Below, in pieces: positions 1 to 8,150 of a stretch of 64,000 nucleotides of DNA (its first letter is position 1; each line of letters starts with the position of its first letter). The stretch is from Thermoanaerobacterium sp. CMT5567-10 (GTDB taxonomy: Bacteria > Bacillota > Thermoanaerobacteria > Thermoanaerobacterales > Thermoanaerobacteraceae). The translations under genes were made by a program, and so were the position numbers. The stretch spans positions 2,904,501-2,968,500 of the forward strand of contig NZ_CP130558.2 in NCBI RefSeq assembly GCF_030534315.2, written 5' to 3'. The notes below the pieces were generated by a model. It saw nothing but the letters and a program-made list of their open reading frames with translations, was not told where the DNA came from and ran no database searches.

Positions 1-1470
1 TCGCTATTGGGTGCGCTGTATACTCAAAAAGCTTTGAATATACCGGCTATAGGTGGAAAGGATAGCATGTCGGGAACATTTATGGATATGAATGTTCCTC
101 CAACACTGGTGGCGTTTGCTGTGGCTGTAGCTGATGCCAACAAAGTAATATCTTCAGAATTTAAAAAGAGCGGTGATAAAGTAATACTCATCAAAGCAAA
201 GAGAGATGAGTATGATTTGCCTGATTTTGATGTTCTAAAACGAAATTTTGAAAAAATTAATGAGTTAATTGATAAAAATTTGATATATGCCTCATCTTCT
301 ATTAAATACGGTGGTCTTGCAGAGTGTATAACAAAAATGGCCTTTGGCAACATGATTGGTTTTAAATTTCAAGCAGAGATGAATGATGAAGAACTGTTTA
401 CATCTGATTACGGTTCAATTGTGATAGAAGTTGATGGTGATTTTGATGTAAGTAAATATTTAAAAGGCATCGAGTATAAAATTTTGGGAGAGACTGTGAT
501 TGATCCGGCCATATACATTGATGATTTTAAAATCAGCTTAAATGAAGCAATAGACCATTGGGAAAGACCGCTTAAAAATATATTTCCTTCTGTTGTAAAA
601 GACAGCAGAAGAAGTCTGTTGGAGATAAAATATGATAAAAAAATTTCATACAAACCATCTGCAAAATTTGCGAAGCCAAGAGTTTTCATACCGGTTTTTC
701 CAGGGACAAATTGTGAATATGATAGCAAAAAGGCTTTTGAAAAAGCAGGTGCGTCTGTCGAAACATATGTTTTTAAGAATCTAACAGCAGACGACATTAA
801 GGAATCTATTGATGAACTTACAAAATCCATAAAAAATTCTCAGATAATTATGCTTCCTGGTGGGTTTAGTGCCGGAGATGAGCCTGATGGTTCTGGAAAG
901 TTTATAGCTACTGTCTTTAGAAATCCTAAGATAAAAGATGCAGTTATGGATCTTTTGAAAAACCGCGACGGTTTAATGTTAGGAATATGCAACGGATTTC
1001 AGGCACTGATAAAGTTAGGGTTGCTGCCTTACGGCGAAATACGTGATATTAATGAAAATGATCCGACGCTGACATTTAATACAATTGGAAAGCACGTATC
1101 ATGTTATGTCAGGACGAAAATTACGTCAGTTCTTTCACCATGGTTTAATAATGTTAAATGCGGTGATATTCATTTGGTTGCAGTATCACATGGTGAAGGA
1201 AGGTTTATAGCTAATGATGATGTTTTAAACACATTAAAGCAAAATGGACAGATTGCGACACAATACGTTGATATAAATGGAAATCCAACAATGGAAATGC
1301 CGTACAATCCCAATGGTTCTTACTGGGCTATTGAAGGTATTACTAGTCCTGATGGTAGGATACTGGGGAAAATGGGCCATTCTGAAAGGATTGGCACAAA
1401 TGTAGCTAAAAATATTGAAGGAAATAAGGAGCAAAAAATATTTGAAGCAGGCGTTGAATATTTTAAGTGA
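1..1470 (+). CDS. purL: Phosphoribosylformylglycinamidine synthase, C-terminal part (5' truncated by window edge)
   Basis: This enzyme converts FGAR to FGAM with glutamine and ATP in cytosolic purine synthesis. The frame is open from base 1, so the gene starts upstream. The first ~220 residues are the end of the AIRS-like synthetase region. The remainder is the class I glutamine amidotransferase domain, with FPGTNCEYD, GGFSAGDEPDGSGKF, the nucleophile-Cys motif GICNGFQ, HGEGRF and the terminal MGHSER. Presence of the amidotransferase on the same chain shows the large single-chain PurL type rather than PurQ/PurL/PurS. A strong hairpin terminator follows directly, so this is the last gene of its transcript. 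Confidence 0.95.
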   Translation, partial: SLLGALYTQKALNIPAIGGKDSMSGTFMDMNVPPTLVAFAVAVADANKVISSEFKKSGDKVILIKAKRDEYDLPDFDVLKRNFEKINELIDKNLIYASSSIKYGGLAECITKMAFGNMIGFKFQAEMNDEELFTSDYGSIVIEVDGDFDVSKYLKGIEYKILGETVIDPAIYIDDFKISLNEAIDHWERPLKNIFPSVVKDSRRSLLEIKYDKKISYKPSAKFAKPRVFIPVFPGTNCEYDSKKAFEKAGASVETYVFKNLTADDIKESIDELTKSIKNSQIIMLPGGFSAGDEPDGSGKFIATVFRNPKIKDAVMDLLKNRDGLMLGICNGFQALIKLGLLPYGEIRDINENDPTLTFNTIGKHVSCYVRTKITSVLSPWFNNVKCGDIHLVAVSHGEGRFIANDDVLNTLKQNGQIATQYVDINGNPTMEMPYNPNGSYWAIEGITSPDGRILGKMGHSERIGTNVAKNIEGNKEQKIFEAGVEYFK

Positions 1471-1475
1471 GACAT

Positions 1476-1504
1476 AAAAAAGGTTACAAAATGTAACCTT
1501 TTTT
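1476..1504 (+). terminator. Rho-independent terminator after purL
   Basis: Thirteen-base arms (AAAAAAGGTTACA and its complement) around a three-base loop, ending in a run of six T. It begins six bases after the purL stop codon. The A/T-symmetric arms could terminate in either direction. Confidence 0.85.
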
Positions 1505-1527
1505 ACTTATGGGCTTTAGCCTGTTGA

Positions 1528-2264
1528 GCTCGCAAAGCGAGCGAAACAAAAAACCACCCGCTATGCGGGTGCGCGACAGAAGTTATACAAAAAATCACCT
1601 TTCCGTTATAATAGAGTTGTTCAAGCTACTATATATAACAAAAGGAAAGGTGATTTAATGGCTAATAAACGAGATGAAATGGCACGCACAAAATGGATGT
1701 GCAAATACCACATTGTGTTCACTCCTAAGTATAGACGAAAAATAATATATAATCAATACAAAGAAAGTATAAGGGATATATTAAAAGAACTATGTAAATA
1801 CAAAGGAGTGGAAATAATAGAAGGACATCTAATGTCGGATCATGTACACATGTTAGTGAGTATACCACCAAAAATTAGTGTATCTAGTTTTATGGGATAC
1901 TTAAAAGGGAAGAGTGCATTGATGATATTTGACAGGCATGCAAATCTAAAGTATAAATTTGGCAATAGACATTTTTGGGCGGAAGGATATTATGTAAGCA
2001 CTGTAGGACTAAATGAGGCAACAATAAAGAAATACATTCAGGAACAAGAAAAGCGAGATATTATGTTGGACAAATTAAGTGTAAAAGAATATGAGGACCC
2101 CTTTAAGGGGTAGCCCGTAGTACATTTGTCCCTTTAGGGACGAGCAAAAGTGACAAATGCATGGTGGCTTGAACAAAGTGAAAGCCAGCGCCTTTAGACG
2201 CTGGCTAGTAATAGAGGCTTATAGCCTCAGAGCAAACCACCCGTTTTACGGGTGGTTATGATTT
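1528..2264 (+). mobile_element. IS200/IS605-family insertion sequence
   Basis: Single-gene element with a Y1 transposase and no terminal inverted repeats. Its ends carry small hairpins instead, as expected for a family that moves as single-stranded DNA. On the left are GCTCGC-AAA-GCGAGC (1528-1542) and CACCCGC-TAT-GCGGGTG (1555-1571). On the right are AGCCAGCG/CGCTGGCT (2183-2206), GAGGCT/AGCCTC (2214-2228) and a perfect nine-pair hairpin around AACCACCCG (2235-2257). The left CACCCGC and right CCACCCG hairpins share a stem sequence and are the likely recognition structures. Exact cleavage positions cannot be fixed without an empty site. A group II intron begins seven bases after the right hairpin. 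Confidence 0.75.
1658..2113 (+). CDS. tnpA: IS200/IS605-family transposase TnpA (Y1 HUH)
   Basis: A 151-residue single-domain transposase, the normal length for IS200. The HUH metal site is His62-Val-His64 in SDHVHMLVSIPP. The catalytic tyrosine is probably Tyr126 in IKKYIQEQ on the C-terminal helix. The ATG follows AAAGGAAAGGTG with good spacing. The frame is intact with all expected motifs, so the protein may be active. No tnpB or iscB accessory gene is present. Confidence 0.93.
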   Translation: MANKRDEMARTKWMCKYHIVFTPKYRRKIIYNQYKESIRDILKELCKYKGVEIIEGHLMSDHVHMLVSIPPKISVSSFMGYLKGKSALMIFDRHANLKYKFGNRHFWAEGYYVSTVGLNEATIKKYIQEQEKRDIMLDKLSVKEYEDPFKG

Positions 2265-3461
2265 GTACGCCCGGCATGGGCGGTAGCTAGGCGGTGAAAG
2301 TCCGCTGTGGACGAGGTCACGGGAACCACTAGCCAAAAGCAAGGGTGTCCATCGTGAGGTGGAATCTGAAGGAAGCACAAGGCAAAATCTCGGTCTGATG
2401 AACAAAAACCTCCATACATTCTCTGATAACAGTTATGGATTCAGCAGACCTAGACGCAGTGCAAAAGACGCAGTAATAGCCGCAGAAGTATATATAAACG
2501 AAGGATGCACATGGGTAGTAGATATAGACTTAGAAAAGTTCTTTGACAGAGTAAACCACGACATACTAATGTCCAAATTAGAAAAGCGGATAGGAGACAA
2601 AAGAGTACTGAAGCTGATATGAAGATACTTAGAATCAGGAGTAATGATAAATGGAATCAAAGTAGCAACAGAAGAAGGGACACCACAAGGAGGGCCATTA
2701 AGTCCGCTATTAGCAAACATAATGTTAGATGAACTAGACAAAGAACTAGAAAGAAGAGGGCATAAATTCTGTCGATATGCAGATGATTGCAACATATACG
2801 TAAAAAGCAGGTCGGCAGGAAACAGAGTAATGAAAAGCATAAAGAAATTCATAGAAACCAAATTAAAACTAAAAGTCAATGAAGCAAAAAGTGCTGTAGA
2901 TAGACCATGGAAAAGAAAATTCTTAGGATTTTCGTTTTATACAAAAGAAAACGAAGTAAGAATAAGAATTCATAAAAAATCCATCAAAAGGTTTAAGGAA
3001 AAAGTAAGAGAAATAACCAATCGAAACAAGGGAATAAGCATGGAATACAGAATATATAGACTGAATCAGATAACGACAGGATGGGTTAACTACTTTGGAT
3101 TAGCAGATGCGAAAGGAATAATGAAAGCCCTTGACGAATGGATAAGGCGTAGACTAAGAGCATGTATATGGAAGCAATGGAAGAAGATAAAAACAAAGTA
3201 CGACAATCTGATAAAATTAGGAGTAGAAAAGCAGAAAGCTTGGGAATACGTCAATACGAGGAAAGGCTACTGGAGAATATCCAATAGCCCAATACTCAAT
3301 ATGACTCTTACAAATAAATACTTTGAAGGCATAGGTTACAAGAGTTTATCAAAGAGATATCTAATTGTATATTAAATCTTAATGAACCGCCGTATACCGA
3401 ACGGTACGTACGGTGGTGTGAGAGGACGCTGAATAAAATAATTATTCAGCTCCTACTCGAT
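2265..3461 (+). mobile_element. Group IIC-type intron, internally deleted
   Basis: The 5' end (GTACGCCCGGC..., then GGTGAAAGTCCGCTGTGGAC) is typical intron domain I. The 3' end from about 3383 has a domain V-like hairpin (GAACCGCCGTATACC ... GTACGGTGGTGTGAGAGG) and a domain VI-like stem around GCTGAATAA/TTATTCAGC, ending near CTACTCGATT. Between them lies a reverse transcriptase whose N-terminus is missing: domain I sequence runs directly into RT motif sequence near position 2410, so most of domains I-IV and the RT start are deleted. The ribozyme should not splice. Insertion just after a stem-loop is the known target choice of class C introns, which fits the hairpin ending at 2257. The RT resembles class C proteins and lacks an endonuclease domain. 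Confidence 0.8.
2359..3375 (+). pseudogene. ltrA: Group II intron reverse transcriptase/maturase, truncated and interrupted by a stop
   Basis: The readable product starts within the RT domain ([18 protein letters not shown], then VVDIDLEKFFDRVNHD). It continues through GTPQGGPLSPLLANIMLDEL, the catalytic YADD at about 2776, RPWKRKFLGFSF and a maturase/thumb end with WVNYFG and RACIWKQW. An in-frame TGA at 2620-2622 splits it, where relatives have a residue before RYLESG. The N-terminal RT0-RT2 region is absent because of a deletion fused to domain I. Two independent lesions make this a dead gene. Family assignment to group IIC RTs is by resemblance of motifs. Confidence 0.85.
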
Positions 3462-3490
3462 TACATGAAAATTTGCTGCAAAACTAGGGA

Positions 3491-3589
3491 TTTCCAGTAA
3501 AAAACGGAAAATACCTTTAGCTGCTCTTAGCTAAATTATATAAATCAACGTGTTTATCACTTTAAAAATTTTTAAATGCGAAATTTCTG
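3491..3589 (+). repeat. ~100 bp intergenic repeat, copy A
   Basis: Shares TTTCCAGTAAAAAACGGAAA, TATAAATCAACGTGTTTATCA and TTTTTAAATGCGAAAT in the same order with copy B at 6538-6641, roughly 80% identical by eye. The first block can fold (TTTCC ... GGAAA). Copy A lies just upstream of a promoter and a decayed secreted-protein gene. Function unknown. Confidence 0.7.
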
Positions 3590-3606
3590 AAGATTTTCGA
3601 TTTTTA

Positions 3607-3635
3607 TTGACAATTTTAAAACAATATAGTAAAAT
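3607..3635 (+). promoter_or_regulatory. Sigma-A-type promoter for the secreted-protein pseudogene
   Basis: TTGACA at 3607-3612 and TAAAAT at 3630-3635 with a 17-base spacer, about 105 bases before the first ATG. The intergenic stretch 3462-3740 otherwise holds only repeat copy A. Confidence 0.6.
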
Positions 3636-3740
3636 GTAATTAAATAGCGTTATTGGATGTTATTTGAAGTTAAATGTTTGGACATAAAAATTTAATAAAA
3701 CTTACAAGTATATGCAATAAATTATGAAAGGATGCGAAAG

Positions 3741-4324
3741 ATGATGAAAAGATTGTGATAATAATGTCAATTATAGCGCTTTTTACTTTGGCATTATCGA
3801 TTCCTGTTCAAGCTAGAGAGTTAGAAAATGGAAATGAGAAAAATTCACTTAATTCATCTTTACTAATAAAATCTCCAATGAGGATTGATGAAAAAGTTTA
3901 TGGATATTTAAAAACAGTTAAGGAAAACTATGAAGAAAAAATTTTGGAATCGAAAGCAGTTCAGCCTTTCGCGGCAGCTCCGCCATTAACATATTTACAG
4001 ATATATGCTGCAATTTCTTCTCAACATCCAACATATGAATATTTTTCGGAAAATCAACATTCTTCCGTTGAAGATCATGGAGGAGATGAGATGTATATAG
4101 TAACAATTGAAATAGGATAGGGATATCTGCGCTTTGCAAAAATTAATGAAAATCTTTTGAATTCCGTTCAATCGCAACCAATTGATTTAGATAACGATTC
4201 AGTTATAGATGGTTGGTTTTATTGGTGGGATGCCAGTGGCTATGATAGTGGTGATTTTACTTACCAGAATACTTCTTCAAACTATCCATGGAATACAATG
4301 TCCGATTCCATACATATAAAATAA
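3741..4324 (+). pseudogene. Decayed secreted protein of unknown function (frameshift plus nonsense)
   Basis: The ATG ATG AAA AGA TTG at 3741 stops at once at TGA. Restoring one base after TTG joins it to the frame beginning GTG ATA ATA ATG at 3755, giving a classic signal peptide (MMKRL + VIIMSIIALFTLALSIPVQA). That frame runs to TAG at 4118-4120. The same frame then continues for 67 more codons with coding-like sequence (GYLRFAKINENLLNSVQ, DNDSVIDGWFYWWDASGYD) to TAA at 4322. So a protein of about 194 residues, probably exported, has suffered a one-base deletion and a nonsense change. I do not recognise the family. A Shine-Dalgarno site for the next gene lies about 20 bases on, where the IS110 element entered. 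Confidence 0.65.
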
Positions 4325-4460
4325 AACGGTTAATAATTTATTTAGGGAAGTGATAAGGTTGAAATTAAAAGTACAAATTGCAATAAGAATAAAATGGCAT
4401 AGCAAACAAGCCATCTTTTGATGACTTTTTAAAAATTAAATATCGAAGTAAGTGTTAATG

Positions 4461-5705
4461 CTAAATAGCTGGCTTTATTTTATAGCCTTGAAGTTGAGCT
4501 AATAGTATAGCTTGCTCAACCGTAATCTCGCGTTTTGCGGGAAAAGCATCAGATTTTTTATATAATTCAGCATTATATGGTTCTTTCTTCTTCAACATGT
4601 TGTATAATGCTGTAAGAAGCAATCTTGCAATAGCAATGATTGCTTTCTTGTGGCCGCGACGCTTTTTGATGCGCAAATAGCGGTTACGAATTTCAGGATG
4701 TTTCTCGCTTTTAACTACAGAGTTAGCACACTGCACAAGAAGCGGCTTAATGTAACATCCTGCTTTGGAAACCCGGACAGATTTTTTCTTGCCTGCACTC
4801 TCATTGTTAGTTGGAGTGAGTCCAGCCCATGAGCATAAGTGTTTCGCTGAAGGAAAAGCCTCCATATTTACGCCGATTTCAGATATTACAGTAATAGCCG
4901 AGAAAATATTTTTAAACGATGGAGCGGTTAGAATTATGTCTAGTTCTTGTTGATAAGGCGCAGCGAGCGCAAGAATTAGTTTTTCTAACTCTGCTTTCCG
5001 GGATTCCAAATCTTCAAAATGTCCTTTGATGATCTTTAATTTTCCAGCTTGTTCAGGTGTAATATAACCATCAACAGCGAGTTCCAGCTCAGGGAGTTTT
5101 TTTAGCATAGAACCATGAATTAAAGATCCAATATCAAAGGAAGTATCAAGAGGATTTTCTAGAAGCTTATCAATTATCTTTTGAGAACTTTTACCGAAAG
5201 TATCTGAAACAATGTTTCCTAACTGTATGTTAGAAACCGTGAGACAATTTTGGAGTCTGTTCTTTTCGCTAGACATAAAGCAAATAAGCTTAAAGCGATA
5301 GCGCATTAAGTCACGAAGTTGTCTAATATCAGCGGGAGGCATAAAGCTAGCGGCAACAAGATCATGCTTAAACAGGTCAGCAATCCATTTTGCATCTTTC
5401 TTGTCAGTTTTTTTACCACGAATAGCCTTAACATATTTAGGATGTGCAAGTATGATGTTGCAGGAGCTTTCTAATATATTAAACACAGGAATCCAGTATT
5501 TCCCGGTAGATTCCATGCAAACATCCTTGCAGTTATTGTCCAAAAGCCATTGTAACAGCTCTCTTAAACCCTTCGTGTAGGTAGAAAAGCGATGGCTTTT
5601 ATAGGTGGTAATTCCATTAGAATTAGTGGAAGCAATACATGCAACCACAAAGGTTTTGTGTACATCAATTCCACAACAGATTTTATACACGATTTTTAAA
5701 ACCAT
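4461..5705 (-). CDS. IS110-family DEDD transposase (copy 1)
   Basis: A 414-residue recombinase. I start it at the ATG preceded by AAAGGAG six bases away (MVLKIVYKICCGIDVHK); the frame is open for another 31 codons upstream but without a ribosome site. The N-terminal RuvC-like DEDD domain shows GIDVHK, CMESTGKYW and GKKTDKKDAKWIADL. The C-terminal transposase-20 domain has SWAGLTPTNNESAGKKK and the likely catalytic serine in VRVSKAG. IS110 enzymes recombine DNA under guidance of an element-encoded bridge or seek RNA. The frame is intact. It differs from copy 2 at three residues (V/A near the start, M/I, L/M). Confidence 0.93.
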   Translation of the reverse strand: MVLKIVYKICCGIDVHKTFVVACIASTNSNGITTYKSHRFSTYTKGLRELLQWLLDNNCKDVCMESTGKYWIPVFNILESSCNIILAHPKYVKAIRGKKTDKKDAKWIADLFKHDLVAASFMPPADIRQLRDLMRYRFKLICFMSSEKNRLQNCLTVSNIQLGNIVSDTFGKSSQKIIDKLLENPLDTSFDIGSLIHGSMLKKLPELELAVDGYITPEQAGKLKIIKGHFEDLESRKAELEKLILALAAPYQQELDIILTAPSFKNIFSAITVISEIGVNMEAFPSAKHLCSWAGLTPTNNESAGKKKSVRVSKAGCYIKPLLVQCANSVVKSEKHPEIRNRYLRIKKRRGHKKAIIAIARLLLTALYNMLKKKEPYNAELYKKSDAFPAKREITVEQAILLAQLQGYKIKPAI

Positions 5706-5739
5706 AGGGAACTCCTTTCTAAACCGATAGGTTCTAAAA

Positions 5740-5936
5740 ATTAAAGGGATAGACAGCATTGACTGATTGTCTAGCATTAAACGAGAATGTTTAAACAAAG
5801 ATAAGGTTACGTGCTCAGTAGCACACTTATTTGTGCTTGGAAAGACAATCTACACATATAAAAATGCGGTCACTACGTAAGTGTAGCAAACCACTCACCT
5901 CCCCGTGATTTGTAGTTTACTGGTATCCCTATGACA
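5740..5936 (-). ncRNA. Candidate bridge (seek) RNA of the IS110 element, copy 1
   Basis: The ~310-base non-coding segment upstream of the transposase is where IS110-group elements (as opposed to IS1111) encode their guide RNA. Read on the minus strand it has a TATAAT (plus 5937-5942) followed by several short stem-loops, including GTGCT-CAGT-AGCAC. The minus-strand stretch GGGAGGTGA (plus 5895-5903) can pair with the SD-side half of both insertion targets, which makes it a candidate right target guide. The segment looks identical in both copies. Ends of the RNA are estimates, and no covariance model was applied. Confidence 0.5.
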
Positions 5937-6019
5937 TAATTATAGAACAAAATTAGCTCGAAGTGGCACATTTCATTACGTTTTGTGCCTTGAGCGAAGC
6001 GAAAGGAATGATTATAAAA

Positions 6020-6460
6020 ATGATGATAATGCCTTTATGTTATCAACAGCAGATTCTATATGATGGTGAAATTACTAAACATGATAAAAGACAAGAAATT
6101 TCTAATACGTTTGTGATAAAAAATAATGATAAAGCAAATAATTCTTCAGATATCTGGAAGGAGTTATCAGGTAAATATAACATTAGAAATGCTTCTTTTA
6201 GTGATATTAAAAATATTTCTTATGAGTTGTATAAAGCAGGACAGATTTCCCTATTGGATCACGGAATTTTGACTTTTGACCCAAATGAATCTACTCAAAA
6301 AATAAAACCAAATATTTTCCTGACGCAGTCCGATAGTAATGGTAGAATTGATTGGATTGCTGAATATGAAGCAAGAGTAAATAGAGATTTAAAAATAGGA
6401 AATATAACTGGTTATTTAAATAATAAACGCATACTGAATATTTTAAAACGGCTTATATGA
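6020..6460 (+). CDS. Conserved-looking protein of unknown function
   Basis: A 146-residue soluble, probably cytosolic protein starting MMIMPLCYQQQILYDG. Most striking are the central SFSDIKNISYELYKAGQIS and C-terminal WIAEYEARVNRDLKIGN segments, which look like a conserved Firmicutes family I cannot name. Its native ribosome site (AGGGAAGTG, 4344-4352) was separated from the ATG by the IS110 element. The element end supplies AAAGGA and an in-frame ATG ATT ATA AAA directly before this start. It was probably co-transcribed with the secreted-protein gene now decayed upstream. A terminator follows. Confidence 0.65.
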   Translation: MMIMPLCYQQQILYDGEITKHDKRQEISNTFVIKNNDKANNSSDIWKELSGKYNIRNASFSDIKNISYELYKAGQISLLDHGILTFDPNESTQKIKPNIFLTQSDSNGRIDWIAEYEARVNRDLKIGNITGYLNNKRILNILKRLI

Positions 6461-6487
6461 AGACTATCTTATTGTTAATTAAAATTG

Positions 6488-6522
6488 AAGCAGCAAAGGT
6501 TCTAGTCCTTTGCTGCTTTTTG
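6488..6522 (+). terminator. Rho-independent terminator
   Basis: Twelve-base arms AAGCAGCAAAGG / CCTTTGCTGCTT with a seven-base loop, then TTTT and a further T-rich stretch. It ends the transcript of the unknown gene before it. Confidence 0.85.
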
Positions 6523-6537
6523 CATATTTTTCTTTAG

Positions 6538-6641
6538 TTTCCAGTAAAAAACGGAAAATCAGATATTTCTAGCGGCTCTTCGTTAAATTGTATAAATCAA
6601 CGTGTTTATCATTCTGAAAATTTTTAAATGCGAAATCTCTG
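6538..6641 (+). repeat. ~100 bp intergenic repeat, copy B
   Basis: Second copy of the element at 3491-3589, with a few extra bases after the first block. It lies between the terminator at 6488 and the AmmeMemoRadiSam genes. A possible -10 (TATAAT, 6696-6701) lies downstream, so both copies precede promoters. Confidence 0.7.
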
Positions 6642-6743
6642 TTAACTAAATTGATAATTTTCATAAGAAAAAACTTTAAAATATATTATTTGCGGTATAA
6701 TATATACTTGAAAGGTAATTATAGCCAATATGGAGGTAATAAT

Positions 6744-8150
6744 ATGGGTAAATTATTGTCAACATATTTAATGCCACATCCACCTATTATAGTACATGAG
6801 GTGGGACATGGGGAAGAACATAAAATACAAATGACAATAGATTCTCTTGAGAGAGTATCTCGCAATATAGAAAATCAAAAACCAGATACAATAATTATTA
6901 TCTCGCCACATGCATATGTCTTCAGTGATGCTGTTTCAATTGATTTGAGAGAAACAGTAGAAGGCGATTTAGGACAATTTGGTGCTTACAGCGTAAAGAT
7001 GGGGTTTCAAAGCGATTTGCCATTAGCGGATGACATAGTTAAAAAAGCAGAAAATGAAAAAATTCCTGTAGCAAAGATAGATGACAAAATGATAAACAGA
7101 TTTAAGCTTTCAAAGAAACTTGACCATGGATGCATCGTTCCATTATATTTTGTAAAAAAACATTTCAAAACTTTTGAACTTATAAGAATGTCATATGGAT
7201 TTTTGTCATTTGAAGATTTATATAATTTTGGCGTTCAAATAGGGAAGTCCATCAGAGAAAGCAATAGAAATGTGGTATTTATTGCAAGTGGTGATTTATC
7301 ACACAAATTAACGCCAAATAGCCCTAATGGGTATACACCGAATGGAAAGATTTTTGATGAAACACTATTAAATTTGCTAAGAGACATGAAAGTAAAAGAA
7401 ATAATCAACATGGATAAAACATTGATAGAAGATGCTGCGGAATGTGGGTTTAGATCTGTTTGCGTCATGTTGGGTGTGCTGGATGGTTACAAAGTCAAGG
7501 CAAATATTTTATCACATGAAGGTCCTTTTGGCGTTGGATACGGCGTAGCTGAATTCATTCCCGAAAGTTATACAGGTATAGGTTTATTAGATGAACTATA
7601 TAGGCTGAAAAGGGAAAGGATAGACAATATAAGGAAATCAGAAGATGTTTATGTGAAGCTAGCGAGAGAAAGCCTTGAGTATTATTTGAAAAATAACAGT
7701 ATAATGGATGTTCCGGATAATCTGCCAGATGAAATGAAAGAAAAGAAAGCAGGTGTATTTGTATCGCTCCATAAAGATGGTGAATTGAGGGGCTGCATAG
7801 GCACTGTATATCCTTTAAAGAATAATATAGCAGAGGAAATCATAAGAAATGCAGTAAGCGCTGGTACAGAAGATCCGAGGTTCTATCCTGTCGAGATAGA
7901 TGAACTTGACGATATAGTTTACTCAGTTGACGTTTTGACAAAACCTGAGCCTGTAAAATCAAAAGACGATCTGGATGCAAAAAAGTACGGTGTAATCGTA
8001 AAAAGCGGTTATAAAAGTGGATTGCTTTTGCCAGACCTTGAGGGCGTTGATACAGTTGATCAGCAGATATCTATTGCGCTTAGAAAAGCTGGCATTGCAC
8101 CAGATGAAAAATACACTATTGAAAGATTCGAGGTTGTGAGGCATAAATGA
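6744..8150 (+). CDS. AmmeMemoRadiSam system fused B-A protein (Memo-like + AMMECR1)
   Basis: A 468-residue fusion. The N-terminal ~260 residues form a class III extradiol-dioxygenase/Memo-like fold ([44 protein letters not shown]). The C-terminal ~170 residues are an AMMECR1 domain ([31 protein letters not shown]). The start is the ATG after TGGAGGTAATAAT. These two families and a radical SAM enzyme recur together in the AmmeMemoRadiSam set, whose chemistry is still poorly defined. The stop overlaps the next start by four bases (ATGA), implying translational coupling with the radical SAM partner. Confidence 0.9.
   Translation: MGKLLSTYLMPHPPIIVHEVGHGEEHKIQMTIDSLERVSRNIENQKPDTIIIISPHAYVFSDAVSIDLRETVEGDLGQFGAYSVKMGFQSDLPLADDIVKKAENEKIPVAKIDDKMINRFKLSKKLDHGCIVPLYFVKKHFKTFELIRMSYGFLSFEDLYNFGVQIGKSIRESNRNVVFIASGDLSHKLTPNSPNGYTPNGKIFDETLLNLLRDMKVKEIINMDKTLIEDAAECGFRSVCVMLGVLDGYKVKANILSHEGPFGVGYGVAEFIPESYTGIGLLDELYRLKRERIDNIRKSEDVYVKLARESLEYYLKNNSIMDVPDNLPDEMKEKKAGVFVSLHKDGELRGCIGTVYPLKNNIAEEIIRNAVSAGTEDPRFYPVEIDELDDIVYSVDVLTKPEPVKSKDDLDAKKYGVIVKSGYKSGLLLPDLEGVDTVDQQISIALRKAGIAPDEKYTIERFEVVRHK

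Larger units (their letters stand above)
4354..6018 (-). mobile_element. IS110-family insertion sequence, copy 1
   Basis: A 1665-base unit shared nearly identically with 54829-56493. I noted three base differences, all changing transposase residues. Boundaries are the limits of identity between the copies: TAAGGTTGAAATTAAAAG on one side and GAAAGGAATGATTATAAA on the other. There are no terminal inverted repeats, as usual for IS110. The transposase is on the minus strand with a ~313-base non-coding leader. The left flank ends in TTTAGGGAAGTGA and the right flank starts AATGATGATAATG, so the element sits between a ribosome site and the start of the gene at 6020. Confidence 0.9.

Noticed and set aside
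4650-4953. Small plus-strand reading frames inside the IS110 transposase (also in copy 2)
   Set aside because: Antisense shadows of a conserved coding sequence without ribosome sites.
4461-5798. Transposase starting 31 codons upstream (MFKHSRLML...)
   Set aside because: No ribosome site there, whereas AAAGGAG sits correctly before the MVLKIV/MALKIV start. The upstream codons lie in the presumed guide-RNA leader.
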